The notes below the pieces were generated by a model. The model saw nothing but the letters and a program-made list of their open reading frames with translations, was not told the DNA's origin and did no database searches. Shown here piece after piece: positions 35,601 to 46,605 of a DNA stretch of 64,000 nt (positions are counted from its first letter, which is position 1; the number at the start of each line of letters is the position of its first letter). Origin of the DNA: Gnetum montanum (taxonomy: Eukaryota > Streptophyta > Gnetopsida > Gnetales > Gnetaceae); assembly GCA_015680685.1 (NCBI GenBank), contig MNCI01004986.1, forward strand, positions 136,813 through 200,812. The letters run 5' to 3'. A program made the position numbers and the translations under genes.

Positions 35601-36412
35601 TCGGCTTTTGCTGCGAGCGCAGGCACCGCCTGCTCGTGTACGAGTTCATGCCCAACGGCTCCCTTGCGTCGCGGCTTTTCCGCGCCGGCCCGGACCTCGA
35701 CTGGAAGACGCGGTTCCAGGTAGCGGTGGGCACGGCACGCGCTCTGGAGTACCTGCACGAACAGTGCCGCCATCGCATAATCCACTGCGATATCAAGCCC
35801 GAGAACATTCTTCTGGACGCCCAATTCCACGCCAAGGTCGCCGATTTCGGCTTGGCCAAGATGATGGGCCGCGATTTGAGCAAGGTCCTGACCAGCATGC
35901 GCGGCACCCGCGGGTATCTGGCTCCTGAGTGGGTTTCGGGGCAGCCCATCACGGCCAAGGCCGACGTTTACAGCTTCGGTATGACGCTGCTGGAGATGGT
36001 GACCGGACGACGCAACGTTGGCAGGGCAGGCGGCGGGTCAAATAGCTTCTTTGTTGCGCGGGCAGCATCGGAAATCAGCGCCGGAAAAGCCATGGTTGTG
36101 ATGGACCCTCGCTTGGCGGGAGATGCGAGCATGGACGAAGAGCAGGTCACAAGGGTGGCTTGCATGGCGTTGTGGTGTGTTCAGGATGACGCCGATGCGA
36201 GGCCGTCCATGAGCGACGCGGTGAAGGTGCTTCAAGGACTCGCTCAGCCTCCTGAGGTGCCGCCGCCTGTGCCGCCTTTGTTAATGCAGGCTTCCCTTGT
36301 TCACGGGGATGATAATGGCTCTCCGCCCAGTGTTGTCTTCTTCTGGGATCATGAATCCTACGCCCAGGACAAGAATGACGAGGAGCAAGAGGACTTCGTC
36401 CACCATGACTAA
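29677..36412 (+). CDS. G-type lectin S-receptor-like serine/threonine kinase (exons 29677-30091, 34338-36412)
   Basis: Predicted plasma-membrane receptor kinase of 829 residues. Signal peptide about 1-27. Bulb-lectin domain about 28-160 ('RWYVGIWYANSASFTVAWVA'). S-locus glycoprotein domain with EGF-like cysteines about 170-330 ('PCDVYALCGAFASC'). PAN domain about 350-430 ('CRRACLANCSCTAF'). Membrane span about 447-469. The kinase has its Gly loop at 504-515, catalytic Lys529, H-C-D 621-623, DFG from 641 and APEW from 667. It is a non-RD kinase, because Cys replaces the Arg before the catalytic Asp. The splice is GAAG|gtatgc ... tacgcag|GG in phase 1 and restores 'QEGNLVL', so the two exons read through without a break. 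The GC-rich second exon contrasts with its surroundings. The ligand is unknown; defence or symbiosis roles are typical of the family. Confidence 0.92.
32562..32667. repeat. Two identical 53-base tandem units
   Basis: The unit beginning 'ctaacaacacaacacgtagg' occurs at 32562-32614 and 32615-32667 with no difference. Perfect identity suggests a very recent duplication or an assembly effect. Confidence 0.95.
33381..33400. repeat. 20-base perfect palindrome
   Basis: TCATGACTCATGAGTCATGA equals its own reverse complement. It contains TGACTCA and TGAGTCA, both GCN4/AP-1-type bZIP cores. Confidence 0.95.
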
Positions 36413-37119
36413 ACAGTAAACACCATGGTAACTCCAGAAACAATGACATGCAGAGGATGCTTTTAAGTATTATTCTTTAAGCTGAAGATGCACATCTATT
36501 TTTGTTGCATACAATAGTACTTAACTACTTTGTTGAATACATTGTTGTATTTGGATGAATATAATATGTAGGTAAGAGATCTTAGTGTACCATAGAAGTA
36601 ATAAAATTTAAGCGTTTGACTTTTATAAATCAAATAAAATATGTTTCAAGTGTGTTTATTATAGAATTGAAAGTGGAATATGGATTCAACTTTCTCAAGA
36701 AGACCACATTTATAGGTTGTGCATATAAGAAGCTCTTAAAGATGAGTCACATGTGTTTCTTTATTGTGCTATGACTACCAATGATTTTATAACAGGCACT
36801 TAACCATTGATATGGTAATTAATTGCTAATTTGACTTTGTTGCCAAGCCGATTTGATTAGCATGTCAAACCTTTCTGATTTTTTATGAATTTGGGCAATT
36901 AATCACTTAAAGTACCTCCACTCTAATTACTTTGAAAAATAAAATAAAATTTAAATCATATAATTAGGAAAATAATGAAACAAAATAAAACAACCTTAGT
37001 ATAATCTCACCACAACTTGAAAACACTACATTCTCTTTTGCCAACTTGTTGCTATGTTTACCTTATTCCCATTACATCTTTCTGTAGCAAGTTTTAGTTT
37101 TGATTCTTGATATTGCAAG
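36413..37119 (+). other. 3' untranslated and flanking region of the kinase gene
   Basis: It follows the stop codon and is retained almost unchanged after the pseudogene at 60068-60774. AATAAA is at 36600-36605. Confidence 0.8.
36600..36605 (+). terminator. Candidate poly(A) signal
   Basis: AATAAA lies 188 bases after the stop codon, in an AT-rich context. The duplicated copy is at 60255-60260. Confidence 0.5.
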
Positions 37120-37546
37120 TGATGAGCAATGAGTAGTCCTTACTCTCAACTATATGAATCACAAGTATTGCACTAGTGATTTGGTCAAATTCCATGGACT
37201 TTACCTCTATAAATGCCAATAGCAAAGATAGTGACCTAAGGATGTGATCCTTGTCTTTTTGGCTTCACATGTATAGGTGTAAGTGTATGGTGAAATGTAT
37301 GCCAAGGCACATGATTTTTATTAATTTTATATTTTATTTAATCAAGTCTAAGTGTGAAATAAAGTGGTTAATTGTTAAGTAATCTAAGTAACTATCTAAT
37401 GCCTTAGTCTATTTCCTAACATAAGTATCAAGAAACCTTTAGTACACATCTTTAACTCATTATGACAAGATTGGGTTACCAAGCGTTAAGCTTCTAGGCA
37501 TACCAAGTGATAACATTGTTAGGATTACCAAGCCTTAACGGTATGC
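37120..37546 (-). mobile_element. Athila/Tat-family LTR fragment, minus strand
   Basis: Read on the minus strand it matches the last part of 22156-23107: 'gtccatggaatttgac', 'attcatatagttgagagtaa', ending 'ctcatca'. It is duplicated at 60775-61165 together with the kinase 3' end, so it was present before that duplication. Confidence 0.75.
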
Positions 37547-37664
37547 TTGAGGTAGTTGATCCTATGTGTATTATTTAAATGTATTAACTACATGAATGTA
37601 AAGTGCATGAAAATAAACATTAATATGTTTTGAGTATTGCAAGGAGTTTTAAGAATGGTCTTTA

Positions 37665-37996
37665 TTGTCATCATATCATATAAAGGTGTCCAAGTACATT
37701 GATGCTAAAATAAAGATCTGTAAAATCCTTAAAGTCCTACTGCGAGCACTTATTGTTGAGCATGAAGAAGGCAAGGGGCCATCCATGTGCAACGTGCTGC
37801 AAGTGCTCCAAGGAGTGGCCCAGCTTCTTGAGGTGCTGCCACCTGTTCCGTCGTCGATGGAGGTGTTGTTGTCGGCTTTTGACATGGAAGATGCTTTTTC
37901 GTCCAGTCTTGTCTTCTCGTGAAATCACGATGACTGCGCGATGCACCAAGAGAATGCTCAAGACCAGGACCGGGCGGATGAGAGGATTTCTGTATA
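37665..37996 (+). pseudogene. Kinase C-terminal tail remnant, copy 1
   Basis: 'GPSMCNVLQVLQGVAQLLEV' and 'LPPVPSSM' match the end of the intact kinase ('RPSMSDAVKVLQGLAQPPEV', 'PPPVPPLLM'). After 'SSLVFS' the Trp codon is TGA, and the frame continues 'NHDDCAMHQENAQDQD' to a stop. It comes from a different paralog than the intact gene. No start or kinase core is present. Confidence 0.75.
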
Positions 37997-39573
37997 AACG
38001 TTAATTTTAGCAGTGTTTCCTTTCCGTTTTCTTTACTCAACAAATGTTATTCAAAGTTTAGAAATCAGGCACTATAATATACAAACTACTACATTTAGTC
38101 CATTTTATAATGATGTCATATTGCTGTCCTATTATGACCCATTACGATCCTGTCAGATTGGTGTCATATTACAACCTTTTTGTATGCACTGATAATGCAT
38201 GAATGATAAAAGGAAGTTTATCCAGCATAGGCAGCTTCATAGTTATCCATTGTTAATGATAAGAGTTTATCCAACACACAACCACCTAGGTTATTGTGGA
38301 AAAAAAAGGGATCAATGTCCATCACTATTCATATGCGTGTTCACATGCGTGAACATTGAATGTAGAGGGAGCAATTTATCCAACACACAATGACCCAGAT
38401 GATTCTGGATTCTAAACAAAGATGCAAATCAACATTATACTGTTAGAGATGTGATCAACATTATCCTCAGGTATGCATGGCTGGTCTTTCCCATGTGGCA
38501 TACAAAAAAAAATTTAAACTTTCTAAAATATCATCTTTCTAAAAGTCATTTGACCATGTGTGCGATGATTGATTTGAATGCAGTGAAATATGTGGGGACA
38601 GACACTGGTAGGTATGATGCTGCATGAAACGATGGTCAATAAATGAGATATTGGGCTATGGAATTGTATTCAAGGAAAAAACAGGCATTTGCTTTTATCA
38701 TAGTTCACAATTTTCAAATTTTCATTTTGGAAAAATATTTTGTTGTTCCACGCAACAAAGGGCCTTGAGCATGCTATGAATTTAATGCATAAATTATGCA
38801 TTTAATGCAGTCTTGTCTTCTTGTGAAATCACGACTGCACGATGAACCATGAGAATGCTCAAGACCATGACCAGGTGGATGAGAGGATTTCCCTATAAAC
38901 ATTAATTGCAGTAGTGTTTCCTTTTTGTTTTCTTTACTCAGCAAATGTTATTCAAAGTTTAGCAAATGTTATTCAAAGTTTAGAAATCAGGCACTATAAT
39001 ATAGAGACTACTACGTTTAGTCCATTTTATAATGACTGTGTCATATTGCTGTCCTATTACGACCCATTACGATCTTGTCGGATTGGTGTCATATTACAAC
39101 TCATTTTTGTATGCAGTGACACAGATGCCTCAATGATGAAAGCAAAGTTTATCAGCATAGGCAGCTTCATAGTTATCCATTGTTAATGATAAGAGTTTAT
39201 CCAACACACAACCACCTAGGTTATTGTGGACAAAGAAGGAATCAATGTCCATCACTATTCATATGCGTTCGATTGGTGTCATATTTACAGCTTATTTTTG
39301 TATGCACTGACAGATGCTCCAATGATAAAAGGAAAGTTTATCCAGCATCACACCTTCATAGTTATCCATTGTTAATGATAAGAGTTTATCTAACACACAA
39401 CCACCCAGGTTATTGTGGACAAAGAAGAGATCAATGTCCATCGCTATTCATATGCATGAACATTGAATGTAGAGGGAGAAATTTATCCAACACATAATGA
39501 CCCAAATGATTTGGATTTTAAATAGAGATGCAATCAACATTATACTATTAGAGATGTGATCAACATTATCCTT

Positions 39574-39927
39574 AGAAAATCGGTTAGTTCTTTCATCAGT
39601 TAAAGAACGAGTCAAACAGACAGGACAAGAAGAAGTTGCAGTCAAAGAAAAACAACCTTAACCTCAAATAACAGATCCAAGAGATCAGCTATTGTTTGAA
39701 AAGATCAAATGCCTACAGATCGAGAAGCAAGCAAAAGCTCCAAGGAACGAAGATAAGGAAGAAGAAGGCCCTTCTAAGTCAACTGAAACTGAAGATTGCC
39801 AAAAACACATCATGATGGCAAGGAGAGTTTATGCTTAGCCTCCATGGAACAGAAATCCAACAAATCCACCGCCAGCATTCACAGCATTTTAACAATGGCC
39901 AACCTCATCAATTCCGGTAATTGATAT
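39574..39927 (+). pseudogene. Pararetrovirus coat-gene fragment inside copy 1
   Basis: It matches 42008-42361 and 48170-48520, with stops. It ends at 'gatattga', where copy 2 of the tandem duplication begins. Confidence 0.85.
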
Positions 39928-39930
39928 TGA

Positions 39931-42364
39931 GGTAGTTGATCCTATGTGTATTATTTAAATGTATTAACTACATGAATGTAAAGTGCATGAAAATAAACAT
40001 TAATATGTTTTGAGTATTGCAAGGAGTTTTAAGAATGGTCTTTATTGTCATCATATCATATAAAGGTGTCCAAGTACATTGATGCTAAAATAAAGATCTA
40101 TAAAATCCTTAAAGTCCTACTGCGAGCACTTATTGTTGAGCATGAAGAAGGCAAGGGGCCATCCATGTGCAACGTGCTGCAGGTGCTCCAAGGAGTGGCC
40201 CAGCTTCTTGAGGTGCTACCACCTGTTCCGTCGTCGATGGAGGTGTTGCTGTCGGCTTTTGACATGGAAGATGCTTTTTCGTCCAGTCTTGTCTTCTTGT
40301 GAAATCACGATGACTGCATGATGCACCAAGAGAATGCTCAAGACCAGGACCAGGTGGATGAGAGGATTTCCGTATAAACATTAATTGCAACAGTGATGAC
40401 TACGCAATGCACCAAGAGAATGCTCAAGACCAGGACCAGGTGAATGAGAGGATTTCCGTATAAACGTTAATTGCAGCAGTGTTTCCTTTCCGTTTTCTTT
40501 ACTCAGCAAATGTTATTCAAAGTTTAGAAATCAGGCGCTATAATATACAAACTACTACGTTTAGTCCATTTTATAATGATATCATATTGCTGTCCTATTA
40601 CGACCCATTACGATCCTGTCAGATTGGTGTCATATTACAACCTTTTTGTATGCACTGACAATGCCTCAATGATAAAAGGAAGTTTATCCAGCATAGGCAG
40701 CTTCATAGTTATCCATTGTTAATGATAAGAGTTTATCCAACACACAACCACCTAAGTTATTGTGGACAAAGAAGGGATCAATGTCCATCACTATTCATAT
40801 ATGTGAACATTGAATGTAGAGGGAGCAATTTATCCAACACACAATGACCCAGATGATTTTGGATTCTAAATAGAAATGCAATCAACATTATATTGTTAGA
40901 GATGTGATCAACATTATCCTCAGGTATGCATGGCTGGTCTTTCCAGTGTGGCATACAAAAAATAAATTAAACTTTCTAAAATATCATCTTTCTAAAAGTC
41001 GTTTGACCATGTGTGCAATGATTGATTTGAATGCAGTGAAATATGTGGGGACAGAAAATGGTAGGTATGATGCTGCATGAAACAATGGTCGATAAATGAG
41101 ATATTGGGCTATGGAATTGTATTCAAGGACAAAACAGGCATTTGCTTTTATCATAGTTCACAATTTCCAAATTTTCATTTTGGAAAAATATTTTGTTGTT
41201 CCATGCAACAAAGGGCCTTGAGCATGCTATGAATTTAATGCATAAATTATGCATTTAATGCAGTCTTGTCTTCTTGTGAAATCATGACTGCACGATGAAC
41301 CACGAGAATGCTTAAGACCACGACTAGGTGGATGAGAGGATTTCCCTATAAACATTAATTGCAGCGGTGTTTCCTTTCCATTTTCTTTACTGAGCAAATG
41401 TTATTCAAAGTTTAGAAATCAGGTGCTATAATATAGAGACTACTACGTTTAGTCCATTTTATAATGACTGTGTCATATTGCTGTCCTATTACGACCCATT
41501 ACGATCCTGTCGAATTGGTGTCATATTACAACTCATTTTTGTATGCAGTGACACACAAATGCCTCAATGATAAAAGCAAAGTTTATCAGCATAGGCAGCT
41601 TCATAGTTATCCATTGTTAATGATAACAATTTATCCAACACACAACCACCCAGGTTATTGTGGATAAAGAAGGGATCAATGTCCATCACTATTCATATGC
41701 GTTGGATTGGTGTCATATTTACAGCTTATTTTTGTATGCATTGACAGATGCTCCAATGATAAAAGGAAAGTTTATCTAGCATCGCACCTTCATAGTTATC
41801 CATTGTTAATGATAAGAGTTTATCTAACACACAACCACCCAGGTTATTGTGGACAAAGAAGGGATCAATGTCCATCACTATTCATATGCGTGAACATTGA
41901 ATGTAGAGGGAGAAATTTATCCAACACATAATGACCCAAATGATTTGGATTTTAAATAGAGATGCAATCAACATTATACTATTAGAGATGTGATCAACAT
42001 TATCCTCGGAAAATTGGTTAGTTCTTCCATCAGTTAAAGAACCAGTCAAACAGACAGAACAAGAAGAAGTTGCAGTCAAAGAAAAACAACCTCAACCTCA
42101 AATAACAGATCCGAGAGATCAGCTGTTATTTGAAAAGATCAAATGCCTACAGATCGAGAAGCAAGCAAAAGCTCCAAAGAACGAAGATAAGGAGGAAGAA
42201 GGCCCTTCTGAGTCAACTAAAACTGAAAATTGCCAACAACACATCATGATGGCAAGGAGAGTTTATGCTCAGCCTCCATGGAATAGAAATCCAACAAATC
42301 CACTCCCAGCATTCACAGCCTTTCAACAATGGCCAGCCTCATCAATTCCGGTAATTGATATTGA
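39931..42364 (+). repeat. Tandem duplication, copy 2
   Basis: Same content as 37551-39930, plus an extra internal tandem of 86 bases (40309-40394 and 40395-40480). It runs without a break into the larger viral block. Confidence 0.92.
40045..40376 (+). pseudogene. Kinase C-terminal tail remnant, copy 2
   Basis: Nearly identical to 37665-37996, with the same start of similarity ('HIKVSKYIDAK') and the same TGA in place of Trp. Confidence 0.75.
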
Positions 42365-43199
42365 TTATTTGCCACCAAAAGAAGTTTTGCATGCTTTGCG
42401 GCTTTGGGTAGATCAGCTTCGCACTGCCATGCAAGTTCTTAGAATAGATGAAGCAACGGTGATCTATGGAGCATTCACCAGAGCAAGTGGCAAGATTCGC
42501 CATTGGTGGAAAAGTTCAACGCAACAGCAATAGCAGCAAGTCATAGCCACTGGATTGCAAGGTGTGTTTGTCGCACTAGTTACAAAATTTACAGTAGATT
42601 TATCTACAAATTTGTGTTTAAAAGAAAAATTGATTTTAAGTCAGAGAAAGTTGCAAGATTTAAGATATTTTGAACAATTTTAGTGCCAAGTATGCAAATG
42701 AAGTCTATAGATTAGCACTGCATAGAGACCAAATGATTCCATATCTATATTTAGGAAGTTTTCCTGCAAAGCTTGGACAAATGGTGTTGTATAAAGCTAT
42801 GGAGAAAAATATAGATATGTCTTTAACATATTTTACAGATATTGTGCATATGGTTAGGCAAGAATTGCAAATGGCATGTTATCATGTTTAGTTACATACA
42901 TTATTGCCATCAGCAGAAGTTTGTGCCAACTTAGATGGTATAGATGTGTTTGGAAAACCAGCAAGAGCACCATCAAGAAATCCAAGAAGAAGAAAGTTTG
43001 TTCGAAAGAAATATCGGAAAGGATATCAGCCAAGATTTACTAGATGGAAGTGGAAGAGATCTTTCAAGCCAAATCCAAAGCGTTTCTTTGCTAAAAGACA
43101 GAGAGGTCCTTTCAACCAAAGGAAGGTAACTTGTTTTTCGTGTAAAAATCAAGGTCATTATGCTCATGAATGTCCGCAAAAGCAAAAGCTAGATCATAA
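42008..43199 (+). pseudogene. Viral coat protein region with zinc knuckle, plus copy A
   Basis: An acidic/basic N-terminal part precedes a conserved coat core (42246-42900), then a basic stretch and the CCHC knuckle at about 43132-43173 (C-x2-C-x4-H-x4-C, 'CFSCKNQGHYAHEC'), which is intact. Stops occur at 42531 and 42888, with a frame change between 42533 and 42670. The knuckle binds viral RNA in this family. Confidence 0.85.
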
Positions 43200-44050
43200 A
43201 ATGAAAGCATTTTTTGAAAGTTATATTAATGAGTGGGAACTAGTTGAAGATCCAGAAGCTAAAGCCCCGGAAGAAAAGATCTACGCTATTCAAGTTCTTT
43301 CTGACAACTTAGAACAAAGTAGCCATGATGAAGAAACAAAAAGTGATGCATCATCAGAAATTGTTGAAGAAGTTCAACGAAGTTTTATGATGCAACCTGC
43401 TACAAGTAACAGTCATGAGGAATGGTTTTTAGAAGATCTAGAAGATCTCGATGAAGAAGTCAAAACATGGTTAAATGAGGAGCCGATATGGTCCAAATCA
43501 GAAGCAGAAGAGGAAGAAGTTCATACGAAAGAACAGTTTGGAGATCGTGATTCAAGCATTTCTTCTACCTTAGGTTGTAGAGAAACATTACTGAAAGCAG
43601 CTTTAGAAGAAGAATCCAAAGAAGAGAAAGTTCCAACAATTATTCATCAGAAATTGCCAAAGTTTCTAGCAACGCCTTATCAGAAGCAGTTTCCAGTTGT
43701 AGCTGAACTAGGAAATTGGGCACACAAGAAGCCTCATCAGGTAGACCCTCAAGTACAACATCAAATTAAGCATTTTCTTTCATTACATAGTATTTTGTTA
43801 GTTCCAGTTAAAGTTGCAATAGATGGCAAAGAGAAATGGAGAAAATATCAAGCATTTATTGATATTGGGGCAACATTGAATTTTTGTCATAAGGATGTTC
43901 TAGAGAATTGGGTTACACATAAGGTAGTTACATTAGATACCATGAATGGTGTGCGTCAACTCACACATTTTTCTTTTGATGTGCCAATCTCATTAAATGA
44001 TGAATATGTGGGAAAAACAAATTTTGTCCAAATTTCAGACAGTGGATTTG
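43200..44050 (+). pseudogene. Viral acidic linker and aspartic protease, plus copy A
   Basis: A Glu/Asp-rich linker (43200-43640) leads to the protease with 'FIDIGATLNF' near 43855-43890; Ile replaces the usual Thr or Ser of D-T/S-G. It is in the same open frame as the knuckle (42904-44051) and stops at the N at 44051. Confidence 0.8.
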
Positions 44051-44051
44051 N

Positions 44052-44351
44052 CTGAATTCTAGCATATTTTTGTTTTGCTATATCTTCTATCTCATATTGA
44101 GTTATAAATTGGTTTAACGAAGGATTTTCATGATTGAAGGTTGAGCATACCTGAGGATGCTTATTCCTTTGCATCTGAGGTGGAATTCTGCTCAATATGA
44201 TCTTTGGACGATCATCCTTTTGTGGTGAAGAACAAACAATCATTTCATGCCCAACTGTATCCATACCTAGGCTGTCCATAAAGAAAGCTCCTAATCCTAT
44301 ATCAAACCCACTATTTCAAATCTGGACAAAATTTGTTTTTCCCACATATTC
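44052..44351 (-). pseudogene. Inverted protease-RT linker between two Ns
   Basis: The segment matches 51385-51685 on the same strand, hence is inverted relative to its neighbours. It lies exactly between the Ns at 44051 and 44352. A true inversion or a wrongly placed contig are both possible. Confidence 0.8.
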
Positions 44352-44352
44352 N

Positions 44353-45440
44353 TAGAATTTTTGGAAAAGGGATTGATTCGAAAATCTCAATCAAATTATG
44401 CTTGTTCAAGTTTCATTGTTAGAAATCATGTTGAACTCGCTTGAGGAAAAGCAAGAATGGTGATCAATTATATTCCATTAAATGTGGTAACAATTGACGT
44501 CAAATGGCCTCTACCCAACAAGGAAGCATTAATTCAAACTGTTGCAGGAAAGAAGGTATTCAACAAGTTTGATTGCAAGAGTGGTTACCATCAAATCAAA
44601 ATTGCAGAAGCAGATATTCATAAGACAACATTCAATATGCCTCAAGGTTTGTTCGAATGGACAGTTATGCCATTCGATTTAAAGAATGCTCCATCGCAGT
44701 TTCAACGACGAATGGATGCTATTTTTAAAGAAGTTCATCAATTTGTTGCCAATTATATTGATGATTTTGTCATATATTCAAATACCACTAAAGAGCATGT
44801 TTACCATTTACAGTAGTTTGCAAAGCTTTGTTTGCAGCATGGAATTGGGTTATCTTCAGATGTCAGAAAATTTCAAATTGGAAAAAAGGCTATTGAATTT
44901 TTCGGAGTAACAATTCAAGATGGTAAGATCCACATGCAGCCGCATATCCTTCAGAAGATTGATACATTTCCAGACTAGTTAGCCAACAAAGATCAATGTT
45001 TGAGATTCCTAGGTTGTGTTAACTATGTTTCCAGGCATATAGAAAAATTTTCAGATAAGACAACAGAAATTCATTGGTGCAAGAATCAACAATCGTTTGT
45101 TTGGAAAAAAGCAGCTACAGATTAGGTTAAGAAGCTTAAAGCTGAATGTCAGATGCTTCCACCATTACAACCAATATTGCATGGTCCGTTCATCCTTAAT
45201 ACGGATGCCAGTTATGATGCATGGGTAGCTATTTTACTCCAAGCCAGCAATTCTAGAGAATCAGAACAAGTCTATGCTTATGCCTCAAGGACATTTCAAA
45301 AGAATGAATTGAATTATTGGCCGGTAGAAAAGGAAATTTTGGCCGCTATTAGAGGTCTTGGAAAATTTCATATTTAACTACTTGGCGAACCGTTCATTCT
45401 GAGAACTGATTCATCAAATCTCGCAACTCCATTTGAGCAA
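44353..45440 (+). pseudogene. Viral reverse transcriptase and RNase H, plus copy A
   Basis: RT is at 44457-44816 with 'WPLPNKEALIQ', 'FDCKSGYHQIKI', 'FDLKNAPSQFQR' and the catalytic 'YIDDFVIYS'. Both catalytic Asp residues are present. RNase H is at 45153-45420 with 'LNTDASYDAW' and 'YWPVEKEILAAIRGL'. Stops at 44814, 44977 and 45375 and others break it. It ends before the C-terminal part seen in the minus copy. Confidence 0.88.
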
Positions 45441-46060
45441 GAATAAAGCTATCATTTATCATTTTCTTTTATCAAATTTGTTGTTTTGTGACTTTGAGAG
45501 AGCTTGGATTTGGAATCCATAGAAGCTCCTCATCAGTGATATTAGAGAATGTTACTCCAATTGGTATAGGATGTTTTAGTACTTATCCTTATAATTATAG
45601 GTATTTGTAATCGCATGTAGATGAGGATCAGGTATAGGTAAGTATAGGGATGCGACAAATGCCTAGGAGCCATCTATCTCATAAGCATTAACACCAATAC
45701 CAATAGTACCTTATAGTATAGGGGATGGAAAAATGGATTTGCTAGATGATGTAGTTATTATAGTAGTTCACTATAGGTTTAGCACCACCACCTTCAATTG
45801 TTAGAGAGGTTGGTAGTCACACTGATATAGGTGATCCAATTTTCAAAGATATTAATAATGGTAGTGCTAGTAATATTGATGATGTGGGTGGTATGAAGTT
45901 AGCTATGTAGACTATTAGTAGAGAGCTAATTGAGTAGTTCTGCAAATTATATTTGTAGGAAGCTAGCTAGATAGCTAATTAGCATGAAGGATAAGTTCTA
46001 GGTGTTGTATTAAGATAGTTGGTCTATGGTCAAGTATGATGCTTAATTTATGGAGATCAC
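45441..46060. other. Unassigned segment inside the viral cluster
   Basis: No match to the viral segments elsewhere in the window, and no coding motif. In a complete viral copy the polymerase C-terminus and promoter would be here. It may be host filler DNA or another element. Confidence 0.5.
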
Positions 46061-46605
46061 TACACACATAGAGAGAGATCAATAGAGAGATAGAGTGTGT
46101 ACTCTTGTAGTCTTGTAGTCTTATAGTCTGTAATGTTTTGTAATCCCTTCCTGCTTGTAAGTTTTTCAAGTAATGAAGCTTTCTTGATTGCTGCTACAAT
46201 CTTTGTGTTACTATTAGATTTACTGATGTTCATGCTAGTTCTTGAAAATAAGAATTTGATTTCGCGCCTATGAGTCCGTATTGGTTTGATTGGCATAACA
46301 TTGTATTCTACATTGGTCTTTTGTTATGTATCTATTTGATTATTCTGGGCACGTTCATGAATCATTTTGCTGCGATTCGAGCTTAGTGTTGTTTGTAGTA
46401 CTGTCTCTTGATTAGGTGTACCTCTGGTTGCAAAGTGCATTCATTGTTTTGAAGCTTTGGGTCCTGGTCGGAAGGAAAGCCCTTTGTCTGATAAACTCCC
46501 TGTGAGAAGCACCGTTGAGAGAAGAGTGCACTATGGAAGGTTGAGTTTTGCGACGCTGTGTGAGGCAGTTGACCTAGACAGAATGAGTCGAGACAAAGGA
46601 ATTTT
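46061..46605 (+). other. Viral leader region, plus copy
   Basis: It is the reverse complement of 48640-49165, sharing 'gtagtcttgtagtctta', 'cttcctgcttgtaagttt' and 'tttgtctgataaactccc'. It lies downstream of the promoter in viral order. It joins 46606 after 'aattttgcag'. Confidence 0.8.

Larger units (their letters stand above)
37551..39930 (+). repeat. Tandem duplication, copy 1 (2380 bases)
   Basis: It contains a kinase-tail fragment, one full and one partial copy of a monomer of about 920 bases, and a piece of pararetroviral coat gene (about 39574-39927). It repeats at 39931-42364. The second monomer (from about 38811) carries a 21-base internal duplication, 'gcaaatgttattcaaagttt' (about 38940-38981). 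Confidence 0.92.

Noticed and set aside
35014-35958. Long minus-strand ORFs (314 and 239 codons) opposite the kinase exon
   Set aside because: They lie antisense to the GC-rich, clearly coding exon. Their sequences show no domain and follow from the codon bias of the sense strand.
38199-39497. Repeated small ORFs (for example 'YPLLMIRVYPTHNHLGYCG') as a novel peptide family
   Set aside because: They occur because the DNA monomer is repeated. The frame is interrupted differently in each monomer and lies downstream of a kinase stop codon, as expected for noncoding repeat.
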